Counted from the stretch's first letter, positions 42,454 through 51,024 are shown. The stretch: DNA of 64,000 nucleotides from Pseudomonas sp. ML96 (GCF_000761545.1 NZ_JPMY01000042.1:1-64000); one strand, 5' to 3'. Made by a program: numbers and translations. The notes: generated by a model not told the origin, from the letters alone.

Positions 42454-42827
42454 GGCCGGGTGGGTCCTGGTGGTGAGGAGGCTCAATGCTGCGCCTTCCT
42501 GAGTGGCCGGTCAAAGCGCCTGTGTGTCGGTATCGCGCGTGAGTTCTCGCGTGTTTATGACGTAATTGCCGAAAATAGCCGCATAAGTCCTGTGTCTTTC
42601 CCGCCGGATCGTGCATCTCCTGAACACCTGGGCGCGCGCCGCCAGTCGGTGCCGCTTCGCCATGGCAGCGCCGCAGGCCCCGGCTATGGCACACTCCGCT
42701 CTTTGCAGCGTGCTGTGCCACTGCCTGGTTCGCGCCACCGCTGCAACCGAATTCGCGCCACCGGCCTGGGCTGGGGTGCAACCGTCAAGCTCGCCGCTTC
42801 GGGCGGCCAGAAGAAGAGGAATGTCCC
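42454..42827 (+). other. Intergenic region, promoter candidate only
   Basis: These 374 bases between the LysE and KAS III genes hold no convincing gene; the frames there are shadows. A moderately AT-rich stretch around 42555-42600 (GTTTATGACGTAATTGCC) is the best promoter area for the LysE gene, and TATGGCACACT near 42684 could be a -10 region for the downstream gene. Confidence 0.4.
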
Positions 42828-43952
42828 GTGCACAAAGCCGTAATCAGTGGCACTGGCCTGTACACCCCCGCCAACAGCATCTCCAACGACGAGCTGGTGG
42901 CCTCCTTCAATGCCTATGTTCAACAGTTCAACGTCGACAACGCCGCCGCCATCGAGCGTGGCGAGATCGAGGCGCTGACCGAGTCCAACAGCGCCTTCAT
43001 CGAGAAGGCTTCCGGCATCAAGAGCCGCTACGTGATGGACAAGGCCGGCATCCTCGACCCGCAGCGCATGACCCCGCGTCTGCCGCAGCGCAGCAACGAG
43101 GAGTGGGGCATTCTCTGCGAGATGTCCGTGGCCGCCGCCAAGCAGGCGCTGGAGCGCGCTGGCCGCACCGTGGCTGACATCGACGGCGTGATCGTCGCCT
43201 GTTCCAACCTGGAGCGCGCCTACCCGGCCGTGGCCATCGAAGTGCAGGCCGCCCTGGGCATCGACGGCTGGGGCTACGACATGAACGTGGCCTGTTCCTC
43301 GGCCACCTTCGGCATCCAGGCCGCCAACAACGCCATCGCCACCGGCCAGGCCCGTGCCGTGCTGATGGTCAATCCGGAGATCTGTACCGGTCACCTGAAC
43401 TTCCGCGACCGCGACAGCCACTTCATCTTCGGCGACGGCGCTACCGCGGTGATCATCGAGCGTGCCGACCAGGCCACCTCGCCGCATCAGTGGGACATTC
43501 TCGGCACCAAGCTGCTGACCCAGTTTTCCAACAACATCCGCAACAACTTCGGCTTCCTCAACCGCGCGGCGGAAGAGGGCATCGGCGCCAAGGACAAACT
43601 GTTCGTCCAGGAAGGCCGCAAGGTGTTCAAGGACGTCTGCCCGATGGTGGCCGAACTGATCGGCGCCCACCTGGCCGAGAACCAGCTGAACGTCGGCGAC
43701 GTGAAGCGTTTCTGGCTGCACCAGGCCAACCTCAACATGAACCTGCTGATCGCCCGTAAGCTGCTCGGCCGCGACGCCGAAGCGCACGAGGCGCCGGTGA
43801 TCCTCGACACTTACGCCAACACCAGCTCCGCCGGTTCGGTGATCGCCTTCCACAAGAACCAGGACGACCTGCCGGCCGGCAGCCTGGGCGTGCTCAGCTC
43901 GTTCGGTGCCGGTTATTCCATCGGCAGCGTGATCCTGCGCCGCAAGGGCTGA
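42828..43952 (+). CDS. Beta-ketoacyl-ACP synthase III-like protein
   Basis: The 374-residue protein is a FabH-type condensing enzyme. The catalytic Cys156 lies in MNVACSSATFG, the His in FWLHQANLNMN and the Asn in YANTSSAGS. It is longer than FabH (about 317 residues), like the Pseudomonas PA3286-type enzymes that use medium-chain acyl-CoA to start fatty-acid synthesis. Start is GTG at 42828, with AAGAGGA seven bases upstream. It precedes the sigma-factor gene by 10 bases and could be co-transcribed with it. Confidence 0.88.
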   Translation: MHKAVISGTGLYTPANSISNDELVASFNAYVQQFNVDNAAAIERGEIEALTESNSAFIEKASGIKSRYVMDKAGILDPQRMTPRLPQRSNEEWGILCEMSVAAAKQALERAGRTVADIDGVIVACSNLERAYPAVAIEVQAALGIDGWGYDMNVACSSATFGIQAANNAIATGQARAVLMVNPEICTGHLNFRDRDSHFIFGDGATAVIIERADQATSPHQWDILGTKLLTQFSNNIRNNFGFLNRAAEEGIGAKDKLFVQEGRKVFKDVCPMVAELIGAHLAENQLNVGDVKRFWLHQANLNMNLLIARKLLGRDAEAHEAPVILDTYANTSSAGSVIAFHKNQDDLPAGSLGVLSSFGAGYSIGSVILRRKG

Positions 43953-43962
43953 TCCGCGCGGC

Positions 43963-44571
43963 ATGTCAGGGACCGACGCCGAGCTGCTCGCCCGCCTGCT
44001 GGCCGGTGAGCAGCGCGCCTTCCGCGAGCTGGTGTCGACCTACCAGGGCGCCATGCGCGCCGTGGCCTTCGCCATCGTCGGCAGTCGCAATGCCGACGAA
44101 GTGGTGCAGGACGCCTGGCTGGCCGTGGTGCGCAACCTCGGCGGCTTCCAGGCCCGCTCCAGCCTGAAGACCTGGCTGCTGACCATCACCGCCAATACCG
44201 CCAAGAGCCGCCTGCGCCAGCAGCGCCGCGAGCCGCTGCTCGATGACCTGCCGGCGCCGCATGGCAGCGTCGGGGCCGAGCGTTTCGCCGAAGACGGCCA
44301 CTGGCAGACCCCGCCCAGCCAGTGGGAACTGGACACCCCGGAGGCGCTGCTGGCCGAGGCCGAGCTGCGCGAATGCCTGGAGAAGACCATTGCCAGCCTC
44401 TCCGAGCTGCAGGCCAGCGTATTGCTGCTGCACGAACGCCAGGGCCTGGAGCCCGAGGAGATTTGTAATCTTCTCGATATCTCGCTCTCCAATCTGCGGG
44501 TACTGCTGCACCGCGCCCGGCTCAAGGTGTTCGCCACCCTGGAGCATTTCGAGGAGACCGGCCAATGCTGA
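43963..44571 (+). CDS. ECF RNA polymerase sigma factor
   Basis: The 202-residue protein has sigma region 2 (RELVSTYQGAMRAVAFAIV, DEVVQDAWLAVVRNL) and region 4 (LQASVLLLHERQGLEPEEIC, ISLSNLRVLLHRARLKVF), with no region 1 or 3, so it is an ECF sigma factor. Its 3' end overlaps the anti-sigma gene by seven bases. It lies directly upstream of an hvfA-type RiPP operon whose promoter has an ECF-like sequence, so that operon is the likely target. Confidence 0.95.
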   Translation: MSGTDAELLARLLAGEQRAFRELVSTYQGAMRAVAFAIVGSRNADEVVQDAWLAVVRNLGGFQARSSLKTWLLTITANTAKSRLRQQRREPLLDDLPAPHGSVGAERFAEDGHWQTPPSQWELDTPEALLAEAELRECLEKTIASLSELQASVLLLHERQGLEPEEICNLLDISLSNLRVLLHRARLKVFATLEHFEETGQC

Positions 44572-44795
44572 GCTGCAAGGAACTGGTGGCCCATTCCAGC
44601 GACTATCTCGACGGCCAACTGCGCCTGCGCGAGCGCATCAGCGTGCGTGCGCACCTGGCCATGTGCAGTCATTGCCGGCGCTTCATTCGCCAGTTCAAGC
44701 TGAGCCAGGCGGTGCTGCGCCAACTGCCGGACGAGGCGATTCCAGAGCTCGACGCCCTGGCCGAGAAACTCGCCCGCCAGCAGCGCGAATCCTGA
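44565..44795 (+). CDS. Zinc-finger anti-sigma factor
   Basis: A 76-residue protein with a ZAS-type motif, His-x3-Cys-x2-Cys (HLAMCSHC near residues 29-36), and an N-terminal Cys/His pair (SCKELVAHSSDYLDG). It has no transmembrane helix, so it should hold the ECF sigma factor in the cytoplasm and release it on a metal or redox signal. The overlap with the sigma gene implies translational coupling. Confidence 0.9.
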   Translation: MLSCKELVAHSSDYLDGQLRLRERISVRAHLAMCSHCRRFIRQFKLSQAVLRQLPDEAIPELDALAEKLARQQRES

Positions 44796-44819
44796 TTCGC
44801 AAATTTTTTCCCGTCGCGC

Positions 44820-44847
44820 TGTAACGACCCGCATCGACCTCCGTCTA
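44820..44847 (+). promoter_or_regulatory. Putative ECF-type promoter of hvfA
   Basis: TGTAACG (44820-44826) and CGTCTA (44842-44847) are separated by 15 bases, which fits the -35 (with AAC) and -10 (CGTC) elements recognised by ECF sigma factors. It lies 55 bases before the hvfA start and downstream of the sigma/anti-sigma pair. A small stem-loop (AGGAGC / GCTCCT at 44857-44873) follows in the leader. Confidence 0.7.
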
Positions 44848-44902
44848 GTGTTGCGAAGGAGCCAGGCGCTCCTCGTACAACAATCACGACTGGAGAGACT
44901 CC

Positions 44903-45211
44903 ATGAAACAGCGCAATTCCATCGCCATCACCTTGGGCGCAGCCCTGCTCGGCACCACCTTCGTCGCCCAGGCTGGCAGCAATCCCTTCGCCGCCCAGGA
45001 ACTGGCCAGCGGCTACAGCCTGGCGGCGCAGGAGAAGAGCCAGGAAGGCTCCTGTGGCGAGGGCAAGTGTGGCGCCGAGATGCAGGGCAAGGCGGCCGAC
45101 AAGGCCGAGGAAGGCAAGTGCGGCGGCGACAAGGCGAGCAAGGAAGGTAGCTGCGGCGAGGAAGGCAAGGCCGGCCACGAGGGCAAGTGTGGCGGCGAGA
45201 AGGCCGAGTAA
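44903..45211 (+). CDS. hvfA: HvfA/bufferin-type RiPP metallophore precursor
   Basis: A 102-residue protein with a signal peptide (residues 1-24, ending in AQA) and a Gly/Lys/Glu-rich core with five cysteines at 51, 56, 73, 84 and 96. Three lie in EGKCG motifs and two in EGSCG. These motifs are the hallmark of the HvfA/bufferin family, in which an MNIO enzyme converts Cys residues to copper-binding heterocycles. Export is by the Sec route. CTGGAGAG precedes the ATG. The gene sits at the head of hvfB, hvfC and hvfX. Confidence 0.92.
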   Translation: MKQRNSIAITLGAALLGTTFVAQAGSNPFAAQELASGYSLAAQEKSQEGSCGEGKCGAEMQGKAADKAEEGKCGGDKASKEGSCGEEGKAGHEGKCGGEKAE

Positions 45212-45223
45212 GGGCGACGGGAC

Positions 45224-46051
45224 ATGGCCAACGGCAACTTCGTCAGCGGCGCGGGCCTGGGCCTGCGTCGTGGTCTGCTCGGCGAGCTGCAGGAAAGCGC
45301 GGCCGAGCAGGTGGATTTCCTCGAGATCGCGCCGGAGAACTGGATTGGCGTCGGCGGCCGTTTCGGCCGCCAGCTGCGCGCACTGACCGAGCGCCTGCCG
45401 TTCCTCTGCCACGGCCTGTCCCTCAACCTCGGCGGCTACGTGCCGCTGGATCTCGAGCTGCTACGCGCGATCAAGGCCTTCCTCGACGAGCACGGCATCC
45501 GCGGCTACAGCGAGCACCTGTCGGCATGCGCCGACGACGGCCAGCTGTACGACCTGATGCCGCTGCCGTTCAGCGATGAGGCGGTGCTGCACGTTGCTGC
45601 GCGGATTCGCCAGGTCGAAGAGGTGCTGGAGCGGCCGCTGATCATCGAGAACGTCTCGGCCTATGCGCGCCTGCCCGGCGAGCTGGGCGAGATCGACTTC
45701 GTCCGCGCAGTGCTGGAGGAGGCCGACTGCAGCTTGCTGCTGGACGTCAACAACGTGCAGGTCAACGCCCATAACTTCGGCTTCGACCCGCATGCCTATA
45801 TCGCGGCGATGCCCAGCGAGCGCATCGCCTATCTGCACGTGGCCGGGCACATGGACCAGGCCGCTGACCTGAAGATCGACACCCACGGCGCGCCGGTGGA
45901 CGACCCGGTATGGGTGCTGCTGGCGCATGCCTATGCAGTGCATGGTGTACGCCCGACGTTACTGGAACGTGACTTCAACTTCCCGCCAATGGCCGAGTTG
46001 TATGCCGAGGTGGGGCGCATCCGCGCGCTGCAAGGGGAGGTCGGGCGATGA
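45224..46051 (+). CDS. hvfB: MNIO-type (DUF692) RiPP maturase
   Basis: The 275-residue protein is a DUF692 enzyme, a multinuclear non-haem iron oxidase related to MbnB. The TIM-barrel metal ligands are visible: His63 (CHGLSL), His98 (SEHLS), Glu142 (IENVS), Asp174 and His183 (LLDVNNVQVNAHN), His205 (YLHVAG), His221 (DTHGAP) and Glu249 (LLERDF). It should oxidise Cys residues of the HvfA precursor, most likely those in EGKCG motifs. Its stop overlaps the hvfC start by four bases (ATGA). Confidence 0.95.
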   Translation: MANGNFVSGAGLGLRRGLLGELQESAAEQVDFLEIAPENWIGVGGRFGRQLRALTERLPFLCHGLSLNLGGYVPLDLELLRAIKAFLDEHGIRGYSEHLSACADDGQLYDLMPLPFSDEAVLHVAARIRQVEEVLERPLIIENVSAYARLPGELGEIDFVRAVLEEADCSLLLDVNNVQVNAHNFGFDPHAYIAAMPSERIAYLHVAGHMDQAADLKIDTHGAPVDDPVWVLLAHAYAVHGVRPTLLERDFNFPPMAELYAEVGRIRALQGEVGR

Positions 46052-46749
46052 GTCAGCACGACCAGCAGGCCTTCGCCGCGCGCATCCGCCAGCCTGAAAC
46101 GCCGCTGGTGCAGGGCGTGCCCGCCGAGCGCATGGCGGTGTACGAGGAGCTGTTCTTCAACAACCTCGACGGCTTCATCCGCAGCGGTTTTCCGGTGCTT
46201 TGCCAGATTCTCGGCGAGCCGCGCCGGCAGCGCCTGGTGCGGGCTTTTCTCAGCGGGCATCGGGCTGCTACGCCGTATTTCCTGCAGATTGGTGGCGAGT
46301 TCGTCGACTGGCTGGAGATGGGGGGCGGTGCGGAGCCGGACGATCCGCCGTTTCTCGCCGAGCTGGCGCACTACGAGCGCGTCGAGCTGGCTCTGGATAT
46401 CGCCACCGAGACGTTGCCGCTGCAGGGCTGGTCGCCGCTGGCCTGGCCGCTGGCATATGTCTGGCCGGTACAGCGCCTGAGCGGCGACTACCGTCCCGCC
46501 GAGCCACCGGCCGAGCCGACCTGCCTACTGGCCTGGCGCGATGCCCAGGAACGCGTGCGCTTCCAGCAGCTGTCGCCTTTCGCCTACCACCTGGCCCTGC
46601 GTCTGCAGGCCGGGCAACCCCACCTGGAAGCCTTGCTGGACCTGGCCGAGGCCAGTGGTCTGGCAGCCGACAAGCACTACTTCGCCAATGCCCGCGCGTT
46701 GCTGGACGACTGGCAACGCCAGGACATCTGGTTTCCACCTAATACCTGA
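46048..46749 (+). CDS. hvfC: DUF2063 RiPP maturation partner
   Basis: The 233-residue protein begins with the DUF2063 signature (QQAFAARIRQPE, then GVPAERMAVYEELFFNNLDGF) and has a second domain of about 100 residues. In MNIO systems this partner binds the leader and presents the precursor to the enzyme. It overlaps hvfB by four bases, implying tight coupling. The old annotation as a DNA-binding protein is probably wrong. Confidence 0.92.
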   Translation: MSQHDQQAFAARIRQPETPLVQGVPAERMAVYEELFFNNLDGFIRSGFPVLCQILGEPRRQRLVRAFLSGHRAATPYFLQIGGEFVDWLEMGGGAEPDDPPFLAELAHYERVELALDIATETLPLQGWSPLAWPLAYVWPVQRLSGDYRPAEPPAEPTCLLAWRDAQERVRFQQLSPFAYHLALRLQAGQPHLEALLDLAEASGLAADKHYFANARALLDDWQRQDIWFPPNT

Positions 46750-46784
46750 AGGGTTGGGCCTGCCGCCTAGCCTCGGAGAACAAC

Positions 46785-47381
46785 ATGTTGACTCTACTCA
46801 ACCGCTTCCAGGATGGCCTGGACGCTAGCCGTCGCCTGGACTTTCTAGCGCCGCTGCTGCTGCGCCTGTACCTGGTGCCGGTGTTTTGGATGGCCGGCAC
46901 GCACAAGCTGGCGGACATGGACGCCACCATCGCCTGGTTCGGCAATCCGGACTGGGGCCTGGGCCTGCCGTTTCCCGAGCTGCTGGCCTGGCTGGCGGCG
47001 CTGACCGAGGCGGGCGGGGCGCTGCTCCTGCTGTGCGGCCTAGCCGTGCGCTGGGTCAGCGTGCCGTTGATGGTGACCATGCTGGTGGCGATCTTCGCCG
47101 TGCACTGGCCATTCGGCTGGCAGGCCATCGCCGATCCGTCCGCGCCTTTCGCCAGCGAGCGGGTGCTGGCCTCGGCGCAGAAGCTGGAGCGCGTCCGCGC
47201 GATTCTGCAGGAGCACGGCGACTACTCGTGGCTGACCAGCAGCGGGCGCCTGGTGGTGCTGAACAACGGCATTGAGTTCGCTGTGACTTATCTGCTCATG
47301 TTGTTGACGCTTTTCTTTAACGGAGCGGGGCGTTATTTCAGTCTCGATCATTGGTTGGCGAGAGGTTTTTGCCAGCGCTGA
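46785..47381 (+). CDS. hvfX: DoxX-family membrane protein of the hvf operon
   Basis: The 198-residue membrane protein has about four helices with the DoxX signature LRLYLVPVFWMAGTHKLADM near residue 27 and a second core LAALTEAGGALLLLCGLAV. It ends the hvf operon 35 bases after hvfC; such proteins are called HvfX/BufD and are thought to help copper-peptide maturation or handling at the membrane. The exact role is not known. Confidence 0.85.
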   Translation: MLTLLNRFQDGLDASRRLDFLAPLLLRLYLVPVFWMAGTHKLADMDATIAWFGNPDWGLGLPFPELLAWLAALTEAGGALLLLCGLAVRWVSVPLMVTMLVAIFAVHWPFGWQAIADPSAPFASERVLASAQKLERVRAILQEHGDYSWLTSSGRLVVLNNGIEFAVTYLLMLLTLFFNGAGRYFSLDHWLARGFCQR

Positions 47382-47445
47382 TTGGCACGCAAGCCAGGCA
47401 GTGCAAGGCTTTCATGGTTATCGTCAATAGAAGTAAAAAGTTCCT

Positions 47446-47463
47446 CTGTCATCGAATTTTCAT
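47446..47463 (+). promoter_or_regulatory. Pho box upstream of the phosphate porin
   Basis: CTGTCAT-CGAA-TTTTCAT matches the PhoB box (two 7-base half sites 4 bases apart, first half perfect, second half 6 of 7 to CTTTCAT-like variants). It lies about 100 bases before the porin ATG. It predicts induction by PhoB under phosphate starvation. Confidence 0.85.
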
Positions 47464-47561
47464 ATAACGGCAACTGGGCTGAAATAACCCCCCGCCAAGA
47501 TTCCCCCCCAACACGCAGGGCTAAGCCCAGTGTTTTTCTAAGACCAATAGGGGAATCCTTC

Positions 47562-48887
47562 ATGAAGCACTTCGCCGGTTTTGCTGCCAGCGCTCTGGCC
47601 CTGGCCATTTCCGCCCAGGCTTTCGCCGGTACCGTCACCACTGACGGCGCCGACATCATGATCAAGACCAAGGGTGGCCTGGAAGTAGGCACCACCGACA
47701 AGGCCTTCAGCTTCAAGCTGGGTGGTCGTGTGCAGGCTGACTACAGCCGCTTCGATGGTTTCTACACCAACAACGGCAACACCGCCGACGCTGGTTACTT
47801 CCGTCGCGCCTTCGTCGAAATCGGCGGCGTGATGTTCACCGACTGGGCCTACCAGATTAACTACGACCTGTCGCACAACGCCGGTGGCGACGAGCGCAGC
47901 TCCGACGGTTACTTCGACGAGGCTTCCCTGGCCTACAACGGCTTCGCACCGATCGCTATCAAAATGGGTCGCTTCGACCCGGAATTCGGTCTGGAAAAAG
48001 CCACCAGCTCCAAGTGGGTAACCGCTCCTGAGCGTACCGCTGCCTACGACCTGGTCGACTGGGCTAACGCCCACAACGGTGGCATGGGCATCCAGGTTTC
48101 CGGCACCGTAGGCGCCAGCCTATACGGTTCCGCCGGTATCACTGTCAAGGACGGCACCACTGCTAACACTGAGACCGAAGACGGCGACAGCATCAAACAG
48201 TACAACCTGCGTGGCGTGTTCGCTCCGATGCGTGATCCGGGCAACGTCCTGCACTTCGGTCTGAACTACGCCTACCGTGACCTCTCCGACTCCGCTCTCG
48301 ACGCTCGTATCCGCAGCCGTCTGGGCATGCGTGGCGTGAGCACCGACGGTGGCCAGGATGCCGGTACCAACGGCAACCGTCTGCTGCTGGGTGGTCGTAG
48401 CCTGACTGCTGCAACCTCCGGTGCCTACGGAGATGACGCCGCCTTCGGTCTGGAAGCGGCCTGGGCTACCGGCCCGTTCTCCGTACAGGGTGAATACGTC
48501 ACTCGTAGCATGGACTCCGAGCTCGCTGGCTATGACGACGTAGATGCCGACGGCTACTACGTGCAGCTGGCCTACACCCTGACCGGCGAGCCGCGTGGCT
48601 ACAAACTCGGTAAGTTCGATGCCATCAAGCCGACCAACAAGCAGACCGGTGCCTGGGAACTGTTCTACCGCTACGACAACCTGAACGCCGAAGACGACAC
48701 CGCTGGCGGCACCGTGGTTACCGACGACGTCGAAGCCAAAGTGCACAACCTGGGTGTGAACTGGTACGCCAACGAGTCCGTGAAGATCAGCGGCACCTAC
48801 GTCAAGACCAAGGTCGACAACGCCACCAACGCCAATGGCGACGACGACGGCGACGGCTTCGTAATGCGCGCTCAGTACGTCTTCTAA
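47562..48887 (+). CDS. OprO/OprP-family phosphate-selective porin
   Basis: The 441-residue protein has a signal peptide (GFAASALALAISAQAFA) and a beta-barrel body with the family motifs: FKLGGRVQADYSRFDGFY, FRRAFVEIGGVMFTDW, FDEASLAYNG, and a C-terminal VMRAQYVF ending in Phe. It is the size of OprP/OprO and should form trimers importing phosphate or pyrophosphate. ATG at 47562 has AGGGGAA upstream and is far inside a longer frame. The Pho box before it and the terminator after it fit a single-gene transcript. Confidence 0.93.
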   Translation: MKHFAGFAASALALAISAQAFAGTVTTDGADIMIKTKGGLEVGTTDKAFSFKLGGRVQADYSRFDGFYTNNGNTADAGYFRRAFVEIGGVMFTDWAYQINYDLSHNAGGDERSSDGYFDEASLAYNGFAPIAIKMGRFDPEFGLEKATSSKWVTAPERTAAYDLVDWANAHNGGMGIQVSGTVGASLYGSAGITVKDGTTANTETEDGDSIKQYNLRGVFAPMRDPGNVLHFGLNYAYRDLSDSALDARIRSRLGMRGVSTDGGQDAGTNGNRLLLGGRSLTAATSGAYGDDAAFGLEAAWATGPFSVQGEYVTRSMDSELAGYDDVDADGYYVQLAYTLTGEPRGYKLGKFDAIKPTNKQTGAWELFYRYDNLNAEDDTAGGTVVTDDVEAKVHNLGVNWYANESVKISGTYVKTKVDNATNANGDDDGDGFVMRAQYVF

Positions 48888-48916
48888 GCAAAACGCTTCA
48901 TCGTTGCTCCTTCCTG

Positions 48917-48943
48917 AGCCCCGCATTCGCGGGGCTTTTTTTT
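48917..48943 (+). terminator. Intrinsic terminator after the phosphate porin
   Basis: A 7-bp perfect stem (GCCCCGC / GCGGGGC) with loop ATTC is followed by eight T residues. It lies 30 bases after the porin stop and shortly before the acyltransferase gene. Confidence 0.95.
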
Positions 48944-48970
48944 GCCTGGCCAAGCCGCCAGACTGACCGC

Positions 48971-50101
48971 ATGCCACTCCACACTCTGTATTGCCTCGCC
49001 GATATCCAGCCCGCCGTCTGGGACACCTTGCTGCCCGAGGCACAACCCTTCCTGCGCCACGCCTTCCTCTCGGCGCTGGAGGACAGCGGCAGTGTCGGTG
49101 CGCGCACCGGCTGGCAGCCGGCACACCGCCTGCTGCGCTCCGCCTCCGGCGAAGTACTGGCCGCCTTGCCGGCCTATCTGAAACAGCACTCCTTCGGCGA
49201 ATACGTGTTCGACATGGGCTGGGCCGAGGCCTGCCAGCGCGCCGGCATCGCCTATTACCCCAAGCTGCTCGGCGCTGTGCCGTTCAGCCCGGTCAGCGGG
49301 CCGCGCCTGCTGGGTGATCCGCAACAGCTGGGCACGCTGCTCGAAGAGCTGACGGCGGGCCTGGAAGCGGAGGGCCTGTCCGGGCTGCACATCAACTTCC
49401 TGCGCTCTGAAGACGATGCCCTGTTCGAGGGGCGTGACGGCTGGCTGCAGCGCCTGGATTGCCAGTACCACTGGTGCAATCGCGACTATCGCGATTTCCA
49501 GGATTTCCTCGATGCGCTCAATTCGCGCAAGCGCAAGCAGCTGCGCAAGGAGCGCGAGCAGGTAGCCGGGCAGGGCATCGACTTCCGCTGGCAACTTGGC
49601 CATGAGCTGAGCGAGGCGGATTGGGACTTCGTCTACGCCTGCTACGCCAGCACCTACCATGTGCGCCGCCGTGCGCCCTACCTGAGCCGCGACTTCTTCA
49701 GCCTGCTGGCCGAACGCATGCCCGAGGTGATCCGCGTGGTCAGCGCACGGCAGGGTGGGCGGCCGGTGGCGATGGCCTTCAGTCTGGTGGCCGGTGGCAG
49801 CTTCTACGGGCGCTACTGGGGTTGCCTGGGTGACTTCGATCGCTTGCACTTCGAGACCTGCTTCTACCAGGGTATCGAGCGCGCCATCGCCGAAGGGCTG
49901 CAGCGCTTCGACGCCGGCGCCCAGGGCGAGCACAAGCTGATTCGTGGCTTCGAACCGGTCATCACCCGCTCCTGGCACTACCTGCTACATCCCGGTCTGC
50001 GCAGTGCGGTGGCCAGCTTCCTCGACGAGGAGCGTCCGGCCGTGCTGGCCTATGCCGAGCAGGCGCGCGAGCTGCTGCCCTACCGCCAGGCGGGGTGCTG
50101 A
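48971..50101 (+). CDS. DUF482 GNAT-like acyltransferase
   Basis: The 376-residue protein fits the DUF482/peptidogalycan acyltransferase group with two GNAT-like domains. Visible segments are FLSALEDSGSVGARTGW near the N-terminus, FGEYVFDMGWAEAC, SRKRKQLRKEREQ around residue 190, and YWGCLGDFDRLHFETCFYQGIE near 283. The donor and acceptor are unknown. Its stop overlaps with the ribosome binding region of the phosphatase gene that follows after one base. Confidence 0.85.
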   Translation: MPLHTLYCLADIQPAVWDTLLPEAQPFLRHAFLSALEDSGSVGARTGWQPAHRLLRSASGEVLAALPAYLKQHSFGEYVFDMGWAEACQRAGIAYYPKLLGAVPFSPVSGPRLLGDPQQLGTLLEELTAGLEAEGLSGLHINFLRSEDDALFEGRDGWLQRLDCQYHWCNRDYRDFQDFLDALNSRKRKQLRKEREQVAGQGIDFRWQLGHELSEADWDFVYACYASTYHVRRRAPYLSRDFFSLLAERMPEVIRVVSARQGGRPVAMAFSLVAGGSFYGRYWGCLGDFDRLHFETCFYQGIERAIAEGLQRFDAGAQGEHKLIRGFEPVITRSWHYLLHPGLRSAVASFLDEERPAVLAYAEQARELLPYRQAGC

Positions 50102-50102
50102 G

Positions 50103-50426
50103 GTGCCGCGTGCGCTGTTTATCTGCAGTCGCAACCGCTTGCGCAGCCCGACGGCGGAGCAGATCTTTGCCGACTGGCCTGGAGTGGAAAGCGATTCGGC
50201 CGGCCTGGCGGCGGACGCCGAGGTGCAGCTGTCGGCCGAGCAGGTGCAGTGGGCCGAGCTGATCTTCGTCATGGAGCGAGTACACCAACGTCGCCTGCAG
50301 CAGCGTTTCGGCTCGCTGCTCAAGGGGCGGCGGGTGATCTGCCTGGGCATTCCTGACGATTACCAGTACATGCAGCCGGAGCTGGTCGAGTTGCTGCAGC
50401 GCAAGGCGGGCGCCTATCTGCGCTGA
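50103..50426 (+). CDS. Low-molecular-weight tyrosine phosphatase-like protein
   Basis: The 107-residue protein carries the phosphatase P-loop C-x5-R-S as CSRNRLRS (Cys8, Arg14) right at the N-terminus, and the family's FVMERVHQRRL segment. It is shorter than classical LMW-PTP (about 150 residues), as in the COG4551 group. The general-acid Asp could be in GIPDDYQYM. Start is GTG at 50103, one base after the previous stop, so translation is probably coupled. Confidence 0.85.
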   Translation: MPRALFICSRNRLRSPTAEQIFADWPGVESDSAGLAADAEVQLSAEQVQWAELIFVMERVHQRRLQQRFGSLLKGRRVICLGIPDDYQYMQPELVELLQRKAGAYLR

Positions 50427-50433
50427 GTGAGAG

Positions 50434-50457
50434 GGGGCAGCCAGGGCGGCTGCACCC
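50434..50457. terminator. Hairpin between convergent genes
   Basis: GCAGCC and GGCTGC form a 6-bp stem with a 5-base loop, extended by GGG/CCC across one mismatch. It lies between the phosphatase stop and the cyclophilin stop. No T-run follows on either strand, so its role as a terminator is uncertain. Confidence 0.4.
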
Positions 50458-50469
50458 ATTGCGCGGCTG

Positions 50470-51024
50470 TTACAGCTTCTTCGCCGTGAGGATCAGTACC
50501 GGCTCCACGGGTACGTTCTGGTGCATGCCGCGGTTGCTGGTACGGACGCCGGCGATGCGGTCGACCACGTCCATGCCGCGCACCACCTTGCCGAACACCG
50601 CGTAGCCGAAGTCACGGCCGCCGTGGTTGAGGAAGTCGTTGTTCTTGTGGTTGATGAAGAACTGGCTGGTGGCCGAATCCACGACTTGAGTACGGGCCAT
50701 GGCGATGGTGCCGCGATCATTGAGCAGGCCGTTGTCAGCCTCGTTCTTGATCGGCTTGAAGGTGTCCTTCTCGCGCATGTTGGCATCGAAGCCGCCACCC
50801 TGAATCATGAAGTTGGGGATGACGCGGTGGAACTGGGTGCCGTTGTAGAAGCCGGCGTCGACATAGCCGAGGAAGTTCTGCGTGCTGATCGGCGCCTTCT
50901 CGGCGTTCAGCTCGATCTCGATGTCGCCGTAGCTGGTGGTCAGCAGCACGTGCGGGTTCTCCGCGGCCAGCAGGCTGGTGCTCAGCAGCAGGCCACAGGC
51001 AGAGAGGAGGAGTTGCTTCAGCAT
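50470..51024 (-). CDS. ppiA: Periplasmic cyclophilin-type peptidylprolyl isomerase
   Basis: The 184-residue protein has a signal peptide (LLLSACGLLLSTSLLA) and a full cyclophilin domain: GYVDAGFYNGTQFHRVIPNF with the catalytic Arg, FMIQGGGFDAN, and QFFINHKNNDFLN. It catalyses proline isomerisation in the periplasm, as PpiA does. Its start overlaps the end of the alpha/beta hydrolase gene by seven bases, so the two are likely co-transcribed. Confidence 0.93.
   Translation of the reverse strand: MLKQLLLSACGLLLSTSLLAAENPHVLLTTSYGDIEIELNAEKAPISTQNFLGYVDAGFYNGTQFHRVIPNFMIQGGGFDANMREKDTFKPIKNEADNGLLNDRGTIAMARTQVVDSATSQFFINHKNNDFLNHGGRDFGYAVFGKVVRGMDVVDRIAGVRTSNRGMHQNVPVEPVLILTAKKL

Noticed and set aside
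44565..45211. Metallothionein instead of a RiPP precursor for the Cys-rich 44903 gene
   Set aside because: The signal peptide, EGKCG motifs and the adjacent MNIO and DUF2063 genes fit HvfA/bufferin; metallothioneins are cytoplasmic and have denser Cys clusters.
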